Below, piece by piece: positions 1 through 12,700 of a stretch of 64,000 bases of DNA; the stretch's first letter is position 1; each line of letters opens with the position of its first letter. Source of the stretch: Hemerocallis citrina (lineage: Eukaryota; Streptophyta; Magnoliopsida; Asparagales; Asphodelaceae); NCBI GenBank assembly GCA_017893485.1, contig CM030363.1:84931230-84995229 (forward strand). Reading direction: 5' to 3'. The notes under the pieces were generated by a model. It saw nothing but the letters and a program-made list of their open reading frames with translations, was not told the DNA's origin and did no database searches. The translations under genes were made by a program, and so were the position numbers.

Positions 1-1144
1 ATACTGGGTTATAGACTTAATATTTTGGGAAACTTATAACTACAAAGTTATAGTAGACTTGTATATCTTTAATTTGATCTAAAGAACGTAAATTTTCATG
101 AAGTATATAATTTTCTATGACTTTTACAAGTAGCCTGGGCTGCAGTTTTTGCATTGTGAATCTTGTATGATTAAAGAAAAAGTAAAAATTTGAAATGCAA
201 TTTGAATCCTCTTGATGAGATGCTATAGTATTTTGATTAAGAGAATATTTGAGTTGCATACAAGGCTATAAATGATTAAATTGATAATGGAAGTTGAAGT
301 GAGTTGCTTTATGTTTTGAGATTATAAAGAAATCTTTTGAGAAACAGATTGTGAATAAAGAAATGAATAAATTGAGTTTATCTTTCATGAGTGATAGCTA
401 CAAGAGTAAGATGAATTGATTAAAATGTGAATGAATAAAGTTAAAGATATGAATAGAGTGAATTTTAATGCATGAATATTGAAGGGTAGAAGTACCCATG
501 ATTTATGGAACATGAAAGGTTGTGATCTAGAGGTTTAGTGAGACCCGGGTACCGGCAAATATTGAAATAATTGATTGATTTGAGATATGGCTATATGGGC
601 TATCTCGGTGTTTTTGGTTTAAGTCCGGTAGGAGTGGAAGCTAACTCTAGGTAGTATAATTTATTTATATTTTGAACTTAAGAATTAGGCACTAAGTGAA
701 GATGTAGTAAACTTGGGCAAACATGAGTGGAGGCCCTCCATATAGTCGAGCGATGGATTCCAGGACTATTGACCCAGTCGGGCGGTGGATTCCGGGACCA
801 TGGTAGCTTGCGATGGAGGCGAGCCTTAATTAAATCCAGGATTATGATTGATCGGACGGTGGATTCTGGGATCATGATTAGTCGGGCGGATAGTAGGTTG
901 TACTCCAGTGTATATGCGTATACCGGAGCTAGAGAGACACTTGCGGGATTTTTGCACGACGAGGATTCTGTAATGTCGGACGGTAGATTTCGGGACTGGA
1001 ATCCGTACTCGTGGAATGTCTCAAACTTGTTGTATTACTGGGTAGTTATCATAGCGAGGGATTAAACCATTTAATGTGGAGTACGTAGGTGTTTGCCCTC
1101 GGACCTATGTAGTATGGGATGCATAGAATCCGAACAAGTATGCA
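1..1144 (+). mobile_element. Giant-LTR Ty3/gypsy family, middle and 3' part of one LTR
   Basis: This stretch has no convincing gene. Positions about 22-116 match 7095-7200 of the LTR further right (shared words such as GAAGTATATAATTT), and 480-590 matches the reverse complement of 26565-26650 in the minus-strand LTR. It carries the family 20-mer TATGTAGTATGGGATGCATA at 1106-1125, which occurs exactly at 45301 in the complete solo LTR. I infer an LTR fragment whose 5' part lies outside the window and whose 3' end is cut by the hAT element beginning near 1145. No primer-binding site is visible. The ORF at 727-1065 falls over a degenerate repeat and is not a gene. Confidence 0.6.
735..1000 (+). 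repeat. Degenerate GTCGG-type tandem motif
   Basis: A motif of the form GTCGGnCGGTGGATTCnGGGA recurs about six times at irregular spacing. Related copies lie at 49378-49500 inside the short LTR element. It is a repeat array, not coding sequence. Confidence 0.6.
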
Positions 1145-4100
1145 TAGGGTTGGCATTCGGGTCGACCTGGTCGGGTCGGGTCGGATCCGTCCGGGTTGAA
1201 GGCTGACTGGGCAGGTTCGGGTTGAATTCGCGACCCGCCTAACCCGTGAACCCTTTCGGGTCCAACCCGGGTCGGGTCTCGGGTTGGCCCGGCTAGAGAG
1301 TTTAACTTTTTTTTTACTTAAAAAAAAGTAATTTTAATAATAAAAATAAAAAATCTTAATAATAATAATAAGATTGAAAGAGTGAAATTGCCAAAAAAAA
1401 ATGATATATTATTCATATGATATCAAGTTATACAAGTTTCACAATTTGTAATAAGAAATAAAGATTTTCTACAAATTTGTTTTATACAATAACAAATTTT
1501 TTTATATACAATTTCAGTTTACTTCAATTTTCCTAATTTTAAATAATAAGCAAAGATTTAATACAATTTTTATCTATTTACAATTGTCTTCAATTTGACG
1601 GCCTTCAATTTGTTGTTTTTGACTTGTTGTTGGTCTTGAATTCTTCATTTTGGTTGCTATTGTTGTTCTTCTTCTTCTTCTTCTTCTTCTTCTTCCGACA
1701 AGGTGCTCCCCCTTGTGGACGTCGATAATGCTTTTCCTTGGGTCCTATCTTCAGCCTTCAGCCAGTCTTCTGTGCAAACGAGCATCTTTAACGATTGGAG
1801 CTTCAAGCGATTCCTGTAATCGTTAGAACTCTGTCACTTGAAGAAAATGCACTTTCAGAAGTAACTGCAGAAACAGGAGGAGGTAGTAGATCTTTAGTCA
1901 TATATTTAAGAATACTATAAGTGTGTTCATGGTCTTTCCACCATTGTAAAATATCTAGTGAAGAACTAAAAGACTCAGAATCTTGTTGGTTATACCAATT
2001 TAATACATTTGGTAGATTAGTTCTAGGTTTTTTTGATTGAATTTGTGCAAGTAAATTAAATGTTCTACATCAAATTTACTCTTACCATTACCTTTAGAAG
2101 TAGCAGAAGAAGAACTAACTAAAGAAGTTGTACTATTAGAAGCAAAACATCTATCATAATAATCATACAAGTTATTTAATGTCGATTCAAATTCAACTAA
2201 AAAAGAAGCGCAATGAATTTCTTTATCATCCTCCCCAAGTAAAATAAAAAACATTTCAATTAAACTCTTCGTACTTTCTAATTTGATACGAGGATCCATC
2301 ACAGTAGCAACACAATACAATATAGGAGGAGGGTTAAAATACTTCAAAAATTTTGTGTATGCAGGTTTTACAATATCACCAACAAAACCATCATCGTTCA
2401 TTTCTTTAAAAGTTTGCATCATAGTAACTATTGAAATAAAAATGCTACTAGAAGTAAATTCATAAGATTTTGAAAACTTGAAAGTTGCGGCTTTAAAAGG
2501 TTCTAAAAATTTCAAAAAAGATTCGGCATAAAACCAATCGACGAGACTTATTTCAAAATTTTGCATATTTTTTGCAATGCAAAAATCATTTTTACATGCT
2601 TTATATTCAGTAACAACATGTAGCAAATCAAAAGTAGAGTTCCATCGGTGTTTAACATCCTTTGGAAATTTTCTAAAAGGTACATTTTAAAGCCTACACC
2701 AAGCTTTTCATTCTTGAAATATGGTGTCACTTAATGCAATAAAATGTACACAATTTCTAATTTTAATTATATATATGGTTCAGCTATTTTTAATGCATCT
2801 TGAACACATAAATTTAAAATATGACATGCACATCTAACATGAAAAATATTGTCAGATGGAGGGTTTAATGCGGTTTTTAAAATACTAATTGATGCATTGT
2901 TGTTAGATGCATTATCAAAACTTATAATTTTATCACGAATATGAAAAACATCACAAATTTCTAAAATACGGTTTGCAATTTCATTACCACTATGGAAATA
3001 GCACAACACGACAAGTAATATGATTCTTTTTTGAAGAATCCAATCACTGCCGATCCAATGACAGGTTATTCCCATCATTGAAATATTGTTGCAACCCGTC
3101 CAACAATCGGAAGTTAAACTAACTCTACAAGTTAAACTTCATAAAATTGCAATCAAAGCTTTCCTCATTTTATTGTACATTTTAAAACAATCCGATTTGC
3201 AAGTATTCCTAGGGATTCTTCTAAAATAAGGGTTTAAGGCGATTTGATTAAAATTTTCTAAGTCCCTACTCTCGGGATAGGAAAATGGTAACTCTTCCTT
3301 GATTACTAATCAGGCCATTTCCCGACGAACAAGTTCGGGATCATAAGGGTGGCTATCAACTAGACCAGTCCTAGGGTAAATTTTTTGTTGGCTGGGTAGG
3401 TCAACAAGAAGTTTTTTATGCACATTTAGGATGTGTCGCTTAATTGTACTCGTGCTCTCACCCCTCTTCCATTTGTATGCCTTCGAACATGTTTTACACA
3501 CTTTTAAACCTACACCCGGTACATTTTCGTCCGAACTATAATCATAGAATTTGTGCCAATCACTACTTTCCCCTCTAGTTTTCCGACTAGTAGCGGATTG
3601 TGTTGTTTCGGTGGCTTGTTGTTGTGGTTCTTCTTCTAATTCTATGTCTCCTACAGACTCATCATGTGTACCCCATTGTTGGGGAGGATGATTAGGGTAG
3701 TCTTCGGTGGGGTCATTTTGTGGAACAATTGGAGGCGTACGGGAAGTGCTGGTGGAATCTTGTCCACTTTGGCTACGGCCGCTACTGCGTGATCTAGACA
3801 TGTTGATGTGCAGTAGTGTATGTAAAAAAATTAACACAATCTAGACGTGATAAGTTACTAAAAAAAATCTAGAAAACAAGAGGGTTGTGACAGAGAAGAT
3901 CAAAAAACCAACAAACAAATAAGATACCAAAAATTATAACTAAAAAAATAAAAATAGAAGAAGAAGGATATGAAATTTTGATACCGTTCACCGTGGATAC
4001 TCGCATATAAAAAAACTAGTGAAAATAAGAATAGAAGTAGAAGTAGAAATCCGGAATTGAAGACTTGAAGAGAGCTTGGAGGAGAGTTGAACACTGGATC

Positions 4101-4619
4101 ACATGGAGGAGTTTTGAAGACTTGAAGACGTTGTTGAATTTTGAGTTCGATACGATCGGAATTTGATCTTGTATATGTCTTGCTACCTTGTTTGTTCAAT
4201 TGTTCACAAATTTAAATGAATTGAATAATAATAGTAGAGAGAGTAAGAGAGTAAGGTGTGAATTTTTTGTTTGGATTTTGGGGGTATTTATAGCGAAAAT
4301 AAAACCAAAAAAAACAAAAAAAGACTCAAAATGGCTAGAATAGCCGTTGTGTTATCGGTTGTACAGTAGCAGCGCTACTGTAGCTCTCAGGACCCGTTGG
4401 ACCCGCGGGTCAACGGTCGACCCGAGGCGGGTCGAACGTTTGACCCGTACGGGGCAAACGGTTCGCAACCCGTGGGTCGACCCGCGGGTTGGCGGGCGGG
4501 TCGGATTCTTTTTTTGCGGGTTAACGAGCCGGGTTACACAAGTTGAATTCACTTAATCGCGACCCGGGTCGACCCGTTAACATTAACGGGTTCGACCCGA
4601 ACCCGAACCCGAACCGTTA
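1145..4619 (-). mobile_element. hAT family DNA transposon, decayed, transposase on minus strand
   Basis: The element is about 3.5 kb. The left end starts TAGGGTTGGCATTCGGGTCG and runs into GGGTCGGGT-rich subterminal sequence (1145-1290). The right end (4380-4619) is rich in the inverse CGACCC/GAACCC words, as in plant hAT elements of the Ac type. The coding part between is a hAT transposase pseudogene. I could not find a matching 8-bp target duplication, so the right boundary is approximate or the right terminal repeat is damaged. A related but non-autonomous hAT with clean duplications lies at 62507-63178. Confidence 0.8.
1730..3801 (-). pseudogene. hAT transposase pseudogene with BED zinc finger
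   Basis: Read right to left. The likely start is Met at 3801 (MSRSRSSGRSQSG). A BED zinc finger follows near 3400-3560, with CKTCSKAYKW and the RHILNVH histidine pair. The RNase-H-fold core is visible at 2767-3110 (SDCWTGCNN, then SFDNASNN and HVRCACHILNLCV). A DUF4413-like segment lies near 2280-2370 (VMDPRIKLE). The C-terminal hAT dimerisation domain lies at about 1790-1985 (DILQWWKDHE, then PVSAVTSESAFSS). All domains of a plant Ac/RICESLEEPER-type transposase are present in order. The frame is broken by several stops and shifts, for example a stop at about 3310 and a break near 2640-2760. A (TTC)n tract at 1667-1695 lies near the C-terminal end. It should be inactive. Confidence 0.85.
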
Positions 4620-5209
4620 TACGGAATTATTTTATATTGTCTATATTTTTAACTAAATTTCATACTCGTATATTTTTCAAAACTTTTACCCAATAGTCTC
4701 CTCGTAAAATTGCTAATTCAATTTTTATTTCTTAATACATAGTACTATTTCAGTTTGCGATTTTAATCATTCTACCACTTATTACTTTCATAAAATTTTG
4801 ATTACCAGGCCTATTAATAATTTATCTATCGACTATGTTTCTCTTTAATTTTTTCAATTGCTTTGTTTTCCAAATTCTTTCACAATTAATGACTTAATTT
4901 ATATTTTTCATTTATCTAATACTTTACATAATATTGTTTTGTATGAAAAAATTTTTCAATCGATACTATCTCTCATGGTCAAGTTTCTTTTCTTATGTTA
5001 CTTTTCTAGTTTTTCTTATTCCGTTCTTGTAAATTTTTTGTACTCATAGTTTTCTTATAAAAGTTTACCGTGTTTTTCCACATTACATGTTCCTATACTA
5101 CATATATTTTCTTAATATTTGCAGTTTTTCTATGTATAAGTGATATTTTTCTTTGATGTGTACAAAATCCAACTTTCACCCTAGTCAGTTCTGAAGACAG
5201 AACTGTTCT
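4620..5209 (+). other. Decayed 3' internal end of a Ty3/gypsy element
   Basis: AT-rich sequence with no intact frame. The last codons before the polypurine tract read like the tail of a gypsy polyprotein (SVLKTELF). This fits the position directly upstream of a polypurine tract and LTR. Confidence 0.45.
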
Positions 5210-5221
5210 AAGGGGGGAGAG
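5210..5221 (+). promoter_or_regulatory. Polypurine tract of Ty3/gypsy element
   Basis: AAGGGGGGAGAG sits immediately before the LTR start TGTAATACCCCGC. This is the expected plus-strand primer position and fixes the LTR boundary at 5222. Confidence 0.8.
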
Positions 5222-7194
5222 TGTAATACCCCGCAAAACTAAGTAATGATAATTTTGTCCTCGTGTGTTATGCATATGTATTTTGAATCGTTACGAATAA
5301 TATTTGTAACATATTTTTATATAAATGTCATACGTAGTTTATATTCTCACTATTTATACATTTTCCGTCTTTTTAAAACTCATTTTTAACCTATTTCGAG
5401 CCAACTCAAATATTTATTCTAATTCAATACACGTGTTGATTACATATATTTTCCGTTACGTGAAATTTCCGTAACATTATTACATATACATGTTTTGTAT
5501 TTTGACTGCTTTTCGTTCTCTGAAATTAATTTTAAATATTTGGTACGTGCATCGCACTCGCAAATTTTAAACAATTTAATCCAAAAATTTTCTAAGAATT
5601 ATGCATATCTATTCTCATTTTTATGTAAGTTTTTTATTTTGGTTTTAAATCCATAGGCCCTAATCTATTTTAAAAGCCCATAGGAAATTAATTGCAAAAT
5701 AGAAGCCCATGGTAAAAATCTATATTAAATACACTTTTGATTTTTTTAACCACACTTGTCATGTAACAAATATGTACAATTGGACTATAAACAAAAGAAT
5801 GAGAGTGAGTGCACATAGAGTGCACGTGCACAAGTGTGCGCAGGTGGGAATTTCAAAGGGTGGCCTGCCATGCTTAGAAGAGGAAGGGGTGGGAGATTGT
5901 GGCAGTAATGGTGAGTGGGTGATTAATTTTGTTAATGGGTATTTAATTTTAGGTATTGGGTGTCTCTTCATTCACCCATTTGACCCAAAAAGTCTAAAGA
6001 AACAAAAGAAAAGAAATGAATGAGAGAAAGAGAGGAAGCGCGGTTTTCTTGCTTGGAGGAGAAGCTTTTCAAATTTTGCTAGGATGAGAAGGCTAGCATC
6101 TTATTGGAGCTAGGAGCAACATCCTAGGAGTTTTCTTCCACTTTTCTTTCTTCAACAAAGGTGGTTGATTTCTTGAACTTTCTAAAATGTAGTAGTGTGC
6201 ATGTGTAGGAAAATTGATGCATGAAATTGATAATTAATATGTGTTGCACTTAATTTTTGTGAAGGTTATTTGGAATGTTTGATAGATATAAGTATGAAAA
6301 GAAATGCTTACTAATTGAAAGATTGTTATGAAGAAAAGTTGAAATGATGTTGTTGGGTGCATGGTAATACATCATGATTAGATTGAATAAATTGGGGGAT
6401 AAATTCATACACAAAGTTATTAATCTATGTAAAGAAAGTTACCGTTTTGAGTTTTGTTTGCACTTCAGAAAATTAGGTCTAATAAACTAGATGGATTTTA
6501 AAGCTAAAATTTTTATGGGAGCATCTTGTACATGTCAAGAACATCCCTAGAAAATTTTCTAAGATTTGGAAGTCGTTTACTATTTTAATAAAATTTAAAC
6601 TAAGGAATGGTTGGGAGTCGACTATTTGCTTGAAATCTGTGCACATTTCAGTATTTGATCATTTTAGCAACTTAGATCAAGCAGTTTGAGAAAAGTCAGA
6701 AGTAAGAACTTGTAGTAGACTCGTTAAACTTTCTGTAAAGTCTAAGAAATTAAATTTTCATAAAGAAATAAATTTATAATGAATTTTACAAGACTGTACA
6801 ATTGGCAATATTTCAATATTTTGACCCTACTGTAGATTTCGAGGAATTCAGGAATAAAGATACAATATTTTGGAGAAACTTATAACTGTACAGTTGGCAG
6901 CATCGATGAAGCAATTTGAGAAAAGTCAGAAATAAGAACTAGTAGTAGACTCGTTAAACTTTCTGTAAAGTCTAAGAAATCAAATTTTCACAAAGAAATG
7001 AATTTATAATGAACTTTACATGACTGTACAATTGGCAGTATTTCAATATTTCGACCGTACTCTAGATTTCGAAGAATTCAGAAATAAAGATATAATATTT
7101 TGGAGAAACAATAAAGATACAATTATAAAGATACTAAAAAATTGTAGTAGACTAGTAAAAGTTTATTTTGATGAAAAGAACACAAAGTTTCGTG
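5222..7194 (+). mobile_element. Giant-LTR Ty3/gypsy family, 5' part of a 3' LTR
   Basis: It starts TGTAATACCCCGCAAAAC just after a polypurine tract. The start resembles that of the minus-strand LTR at 29950 (TGTAACACCCCGCAAAA), and both run into ATGATAATTTT. Contents include a purine-rich leader near 6020-6110 and, from 6664 on, two diverged direct repeats of about 230 bp (6664-6895 and 6898-7110). The LTR does not finish: near 7195 the sequence jumps back to about LTR position 30 and a second copy begins. Confidence 0.7.
6664..7130 (+). repeat. Two ~230-bp direct repeats inside the LTR
   Basis: GAGAAAAGTCAGAA recurs at about 6688 and 6918, followed in both by a long matching stretch through AATTTATAATGAA and ACTGTACAATTGGCA. 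The repeats are diverged by point changes only. Confidence 0.8.
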
Positions 7195-8311
7195 AAGTAT
7201 ATAATTTGCCCTTGTGTGTTATGCATGTATTTTTTTTTATAGTTACGAGTAATATTCGTTACATATTTTTACATAAATGTCATACGTAATTAATATTATG
7301 ACTATTTATACATTTTCCGTCTTTTCAAAACTCGTTTTTATCCTATTTCGAGCCAACTCAAATATTTATTGTAATTTTTGTATTTTTACGTGTATTGCAC
7401 GTGTTTTCAATACACGTGTTGATTACATATATTTTCTATTACGTGAAATATCCGTAACATTATTACATATACATGTTTTTTATTTTGACTGCTTTTCGTT
7501 CTCTCAAATTAATTTTAACTATTTGGCAAGTTCATCGCACGCGCAAATTTTAAGCAATTATTCAATAAAAATATTCTAAGAATTATGAATATCTATTCTC
7601 ATTTTTATTTAAGTTATTTATTTTGATTTTAAATTCATAGGTCCTAAACTATTTTAAAAGCCCATATGAAACTAATTGCAAAATAGAAGTCCATGATAAA
7701 ATTCTATATTAAATACACTTTTGATTTTGCCACTACACTTGTCATGTAACAAATATATACAATTGGACTATAAACAAATGAATGAGAGTGTGTGCACGTA
7801 GAGTGCACGTGAACAAGTGTGCACATGTGGGAATTTCAAAGGGTGGCCGGCCATGCTTAGAAGAGGAAGGGGTGGGAGTTTGTGGGAGTAATGGTGAGTG
7901 GGTGATTAATTTGTTAATGGGTAATTAATTTTGGGTAATGGGTGTCTCTTCATTCACTCATTTGACCCTATAAATACCACCCCTTACTTCATTAATATTG
8001 CACAAAAAATCAAAAGAAACAAAAGAGAAGAAAAGAAATAGAGAAAGAGAGGAAGCTTGGTTTTCATGCTTGGAGGAGAAGCTTTTCAAATTTTGCTAGG
8101 AGGAGAAGGCTGGCATCTTGTTGGATCTAGGAGCAACATCCAATGAGTTTTCTTCCACTTTTCTTTCTTCAACTATGGTCGGTGATTTCTTGAACTTTCT
8201 AAAATGTAGTAGTATGCATGTGTAGAAAAATTGATGCATGAAATTAATAATTCATTTGAGTTGTAGTTAATTTTTGTGACGATGTTATTTAGAATGTTCG
8301 ATAGGAGAGGT
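7195..8311 (+). mobile_element. Second, 5'-truncated copy of the same LTR
   Basis: It matches 5251-6280 almost throughout (for example TTGTGTGTTATGCATGTA, the GAGTGCACGTG stretch, and the purine-rich leader near 8020-8110), but it lacks the first ~30 bp of the LTR. It keeps a TATAAATACC box at about 7970 that the first copy has lost. Homology ends near 8311. Confidence 0.75.
7969..7980 (+). promoter_or_regulatory. LTR TATA box
   Basis: CCTATAAATACC lies about 50-60 bp upstream of the purine-rich leader GAGAAAGAGAGGAAGC. This is a plausible LTR promoter. The corresponding segment of the neighbouring copy is deleted near 5990. Confidence 0.5.
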
Positions 8312-9132
8312 AAGAGCTAAATCTCATTGGATGGTTAGGATCTCTTCCACATATATCTAAGATCTTCTCTTCATCATATAATAAGATGATGTCAACTCTC
8401 TAAAATGGAAGTATTAATCATAAATCAATTTGATTAAGAGACTTCCCCATATGTAGCCTTAACCAAATCTCCAAATCCCCCTAGCTGGCCTTCCAATTAG
8501 GCGAAGGAAATGGTCATGCCGCAATGGGCCCACTCTGACTAACACAATAATAAGACTCAACTCCATTCAAAGAACATGACTGAATCATAAGCTGCAAACC
8601 TTCATTAGTGAGCCCATTCTTGATACATGAATTTATGACTATAGTCGGCCAACCCCCATTTCATAGCCCAGAGATGAACCCTATCAAAATTTCTCAGCTC
8701 ATTAATCAATGAAGACGCTGGTTGGAATTACGCTCAATGTTGTCACCAAAATTTGGTGCAACTCCATCTTCTAACATCTTGGCAAACAGAGCTAAGGTCT
8801 TGTCAAACATTCACACGAGAAGCACCTGAAATTTATAACAATCCAAGATACAATGTTTGTCCTACCCAACTCACCTAACAACTTCTCAGAACTCTATAGA
8901 AAATCATATTCGAGTAGTATGTATCTATCAAAGAGTTATATAGAAATACAACATTTACAGAGAAGCCATTTGTTAGTCGGTAATCTATGCAATGCTAGAC
9001 TTAGTTGATTTATCAACTGCTATTCAAGCACATGACTTTAGATTTCGAGCTGGCAGTATTTTATCAATTAGGATTTTAAGTAGAGAGAAAAAATTTTATG
9101 ATGCCTATGGATATACTCATTTTACTTTCTAT
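8312..9132. other. No recognisable gene
   Basis: Mixed AT-rich sequence between the LTR copy and the copia insertion. It is the original neighbour of 13922 onward, as shown by the TCTAT target duplication. Minus-strand readings near 8520-8720 give short protein-like stretches but no domain I recognise. Confidence 0.5.
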
Positions 9133-9329
9133 TGTTATGTTATGACCCAATTGCTGTTAGGACCCATTGGGCTTTGTATCTTCACATATGTAAGTTTTGA
9201 ATCAAAGAAAATAATCAATCAACATTTTTGCTCTATATCTCTCTCTCCTACAGCCGGCTCCTTCTTCTTCCTCTCTTCTCTTCATCTTCTCAAAACCCTA
9301 ACAATCCACAACCCATTCAAATCCTAACA
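9133..9329 (+). repeat. Copia 5' LTR
   Basis: A 197-bp repeat, TGTTATG...CTAACA, identical in length to the 3' copy. The (CT)-rich and CTTC-rich run at 9235-9290 probably belongs to the transcript leader. Confidence 0.95.
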
Positions 9330-9332
9330 AAT

Positions 9333-9345
9333 TGGTATCAGAGCC
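9333..9345 (+). promoter_or_regulatory. Primer-binding site, initiator tRNA-Met
   Basis: TGGTATCAGAGCC lies three bases after the 5' LTR. This is the standard plant retrotransposon primer site. Confidence 0.95.
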
Positions 9346-9760
9346 AACATCCAAAACCCCATCGATCTTCTCACCTCCAAATCCCGCAGGTATTCATCTC
9401 TCTATCATCCTTCACTTCTACCGGGTTTGGAACCCTAATCGGATCACACCCAGATCTGACGTCGTGCCCACTTCTAGTCGGTGGCTCCAACCCCTTTACT
9501 CCTACCCGATCAGATCAGTAGAGGAAGTCGGTGGCCTTGGTATTGATCAGATTGGATCAGTAGACGATCAGATCAGTAGAGGTCTTCCAGTCCAGATCTT
9601 CGTCCATTCTCAGTCCAGATCTTTGTCGGTTTCTTGGTCTTCGTCGTCGGGAGCACCGGAGGAGAAAGATATCAAGAAGGAAGGTTTGATTTTGTGATTT
9701 GAGTAATTAATTTTTGGGGGAAATTTTGGTGTTTTGTTGAATTGGGTTCAAGAAATTTGA

Positions 9761-12700
9761 ATGGATATGTCGGAGAAATATGATATTGAGAAGTATGATG
9801 GGAAGACGAGTTTTGCATTATGGCAAGTGCGTATGGCAGCGATTTTGTCGAGCCAAGGCGTTAAGGATGCCATTTTTGGTCGAGAAAAATTGATTGATGC
9901 GGTGGCGGATAAGAAATGGAGAGAGATGGATGATAAAGCTTTCTCTATTATCCAATTGTGTTTGAGCGATTCGACATTGTAAGAGGTCCTATCGGAGAAG
10001 ACCGCTAAGGCTTTGTGGGAGAAGTTAGAGAATGTTTACATGAAGAAGTCCCTTACCAATCGACTGCGGTTGAAGTTGCGCCTCTACACTCTTCGCATGG
10101 TTGAAGGTACATCAATTTCCGATCATATTACGAAGTTTGCATCTATTTTGAATGACTTAAGTAAGATTGATGTTAAGGTGGAGGATGAGGACCAAGCCCT
10201 TTTGTTATTATGCTCATTACCCGCATCATACAAGGCTTTTAGAGACATGTTGATTTATAGTAGAGATAAAATTTCTCTAGAGGATTTAAGAGCAATTTGC
10301 AAGCCAAGTTGCACATTGATAGTGAGATGACCAATAATGAGAAAGGGAGCCAAGGTGTTGGTTTAGTTGTTGATCGAGGTAGGTCATGGGACCGAAACTC
10401 GAAAGATACAAGGACCCGTTCGAAGTCTAGGCACAAGAATTTGACGTGCAACTATTGTAAGAAGAAGGGACACATTAAGGCCGATTGTTTCAAGCTCAAA
10501 AATAAACAAAAGGCGGATAGTAAAGGTTCTTCTTCGGAGGAGGCAAATGTGGCCGAATGTGACACGGTTGATACTCTTTGTGTGATAGATACTAATGTTG
10601 ATGAGATACATTGTTGGGTGATGGATACGGGTGCTTCGCAACACATGACTCCGAATAGAGATTGGTTTGAGACTTATGAGCCTACGGATGGTAAGGTTCT
10701 CATGGGGAACAACAATATGTGTAAGGTTGCCGGGATTGGTTCGGTGACAATTAAGTTCCATGATGGAAAGGTCCGAAGGTTGACGGGTGTGAGGCATATA
10801 CCCGATTTGTCTAAGAATTTGATTTCTTTGGGGTCTCTTGAAGAAAAGGGGTGTAAGTTCCAAAGTGAAGGTGGAGTCCTTAGAGTCTCTAAAGGGGCTC
10901 TCACAATCATGAAGACGAAGAGAATTGGAACTCTTTATTTCTTACAAGGTTCCACGGTCACGGGCTCGGCCGCCATTGCACGTTCGGGTACTATGTCGGA
11001 TGAGGATACTACTAGGCTCTGGCATATGAGATTGGGGCATATGATCGAGCGAGGAATGACCATTTTGAGCAAGAGAGGCTTGTTGTGTGGCCAATGCACG
11101 GGCAACTTGGAGTTTTATGAGCATTGTGTATTTGGCAAGCATAAAAGGTTGAGCTTCTCCACAGCCATTCATTCGACCAAGGGAACACTTGACTACATCC
11201 ATTCGGATCTTTGGGGACCTTCTCGTGAGCCTTCCAAAGGTAATGGTTCTCGTTACATGCTTACTTTCATTGATGATTTCTCAAGGAAGGTTTGAATTTA
11301 TTTCTTGAAAGAGAAAAGTGATGTGTTTTGCACCTTCAAAGAATGGAAGTCACTTTTGGAGAACCAAACGGGAAGGAAAGTTAAGAGGTTGAGAACCGAT
11401 AATGGTTTGGAGTTTTGCAACCGTGAGTTTGATAATTTTTGCAAGGCTGAAGGGATTGTTCGGTACAAGGCGGTGGTCAACACTCCACAACAAAATGGTG
11501 TTGCAGAAAGGATGAATAGGACACTACTTGTAAGGTCTAGAAGTATGCTTTCAAATGCGGGTTTGGGTAAGGAGTTTTGGGCGGAAGCCATTAACACATC
11601 TTGCTATTTGGTAAATCGATCTCCTACCACTTCAATTGAGTTGAAGACACCCGAAGAAGTGTGGTCTGGTAAGACGACCGATTATTCGAATTTGAGGGTG
11701 TTTGGTTGTCCCGCTTATGCACATGTGAATGAAGGAAAGTTGGAGCCTAGATCGAAGAAGTATATTTTTGTTGGGTATCCCGCAAATGTGAAGGGATATA
11801 AGTTGTGGTGTCCCGAATCATCTAAGTTTCTTATTTCAAGAGATGTCATTTTCAATGAGTCGGCCATGTTGAAGGCAAATGATGTTGCACCCGAGCCGAC
11901 TATTAAGGAGAATGAGAAGGTTGAGAAGAAGGTGGAGTTTGAGGTGCCGGTCCAAGAAGGTGATGATTTGATCTCACATGATGATGTCAATTTGGAGGAA
12001 GCCCAAGAAGAGGTACAACCATATGCAGAGGATGTGGAGTATTGTGAGCCATCTTCCTATAAGGAAGCCATTTCTTCTAAAGATGCGGCCAATTGGGTTG
12101 CCGCTATGAATGAAGAGTTACAATCTTTGCAACAAAATGAGACTTGGTCTCTTGTGAAGCCTCCGAGTGGTAAGAGGATTGTGGGTTGCAAGTGGGTGTT
12201 TAAGAGGAAGATTGATGGCTCAAATCCCGCGAATTTTCGATACAAGGCAAGGCTAGTGGCTAAAGGGTACAGTCAAATCCAAGGTGTGGACTTCAATGAT
12301 GTGTTCTCTCCTGTAGTTAAGCACACCTCCATTCGAGTTTTGCTCTCTTTGGTGGCAATGAAGGATTTGGAATTGGAGCAAATGGATGTGAAAACTGCCT
12401 TCTTGCATGGTGATTTGGATGAGAAAATTTACATGAGCCAACCGGAGGGTTTTGAGGTTGCGGAAAAGGAGGACCGTGTGTGTCTTTTGAAGAAGTCCTT
12501 TTATGGCCTTAAGCAATCACCGCGGCAATGGTATAAGAAGTTTGACTCATTCATGGTGAGTATTAATTTCCATCGTTCCAATTATGATAGTTGTGTTTAT
12601 TTCAAGAAGTTGGATGGTGGGGATTTCATTTACTTGTTGCTCTATGTGGATGACATGTAGATTGCATCCTCAAACTTGAAAGAAGTTAGGAGGTTGAAAG

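Noticed and set aside
1137..4627. 8-bp target duplication for the large hAT element
   Set aside because: AGTATGCA on the left and the sequence after 4619 do not match, so no duplication is claimed.
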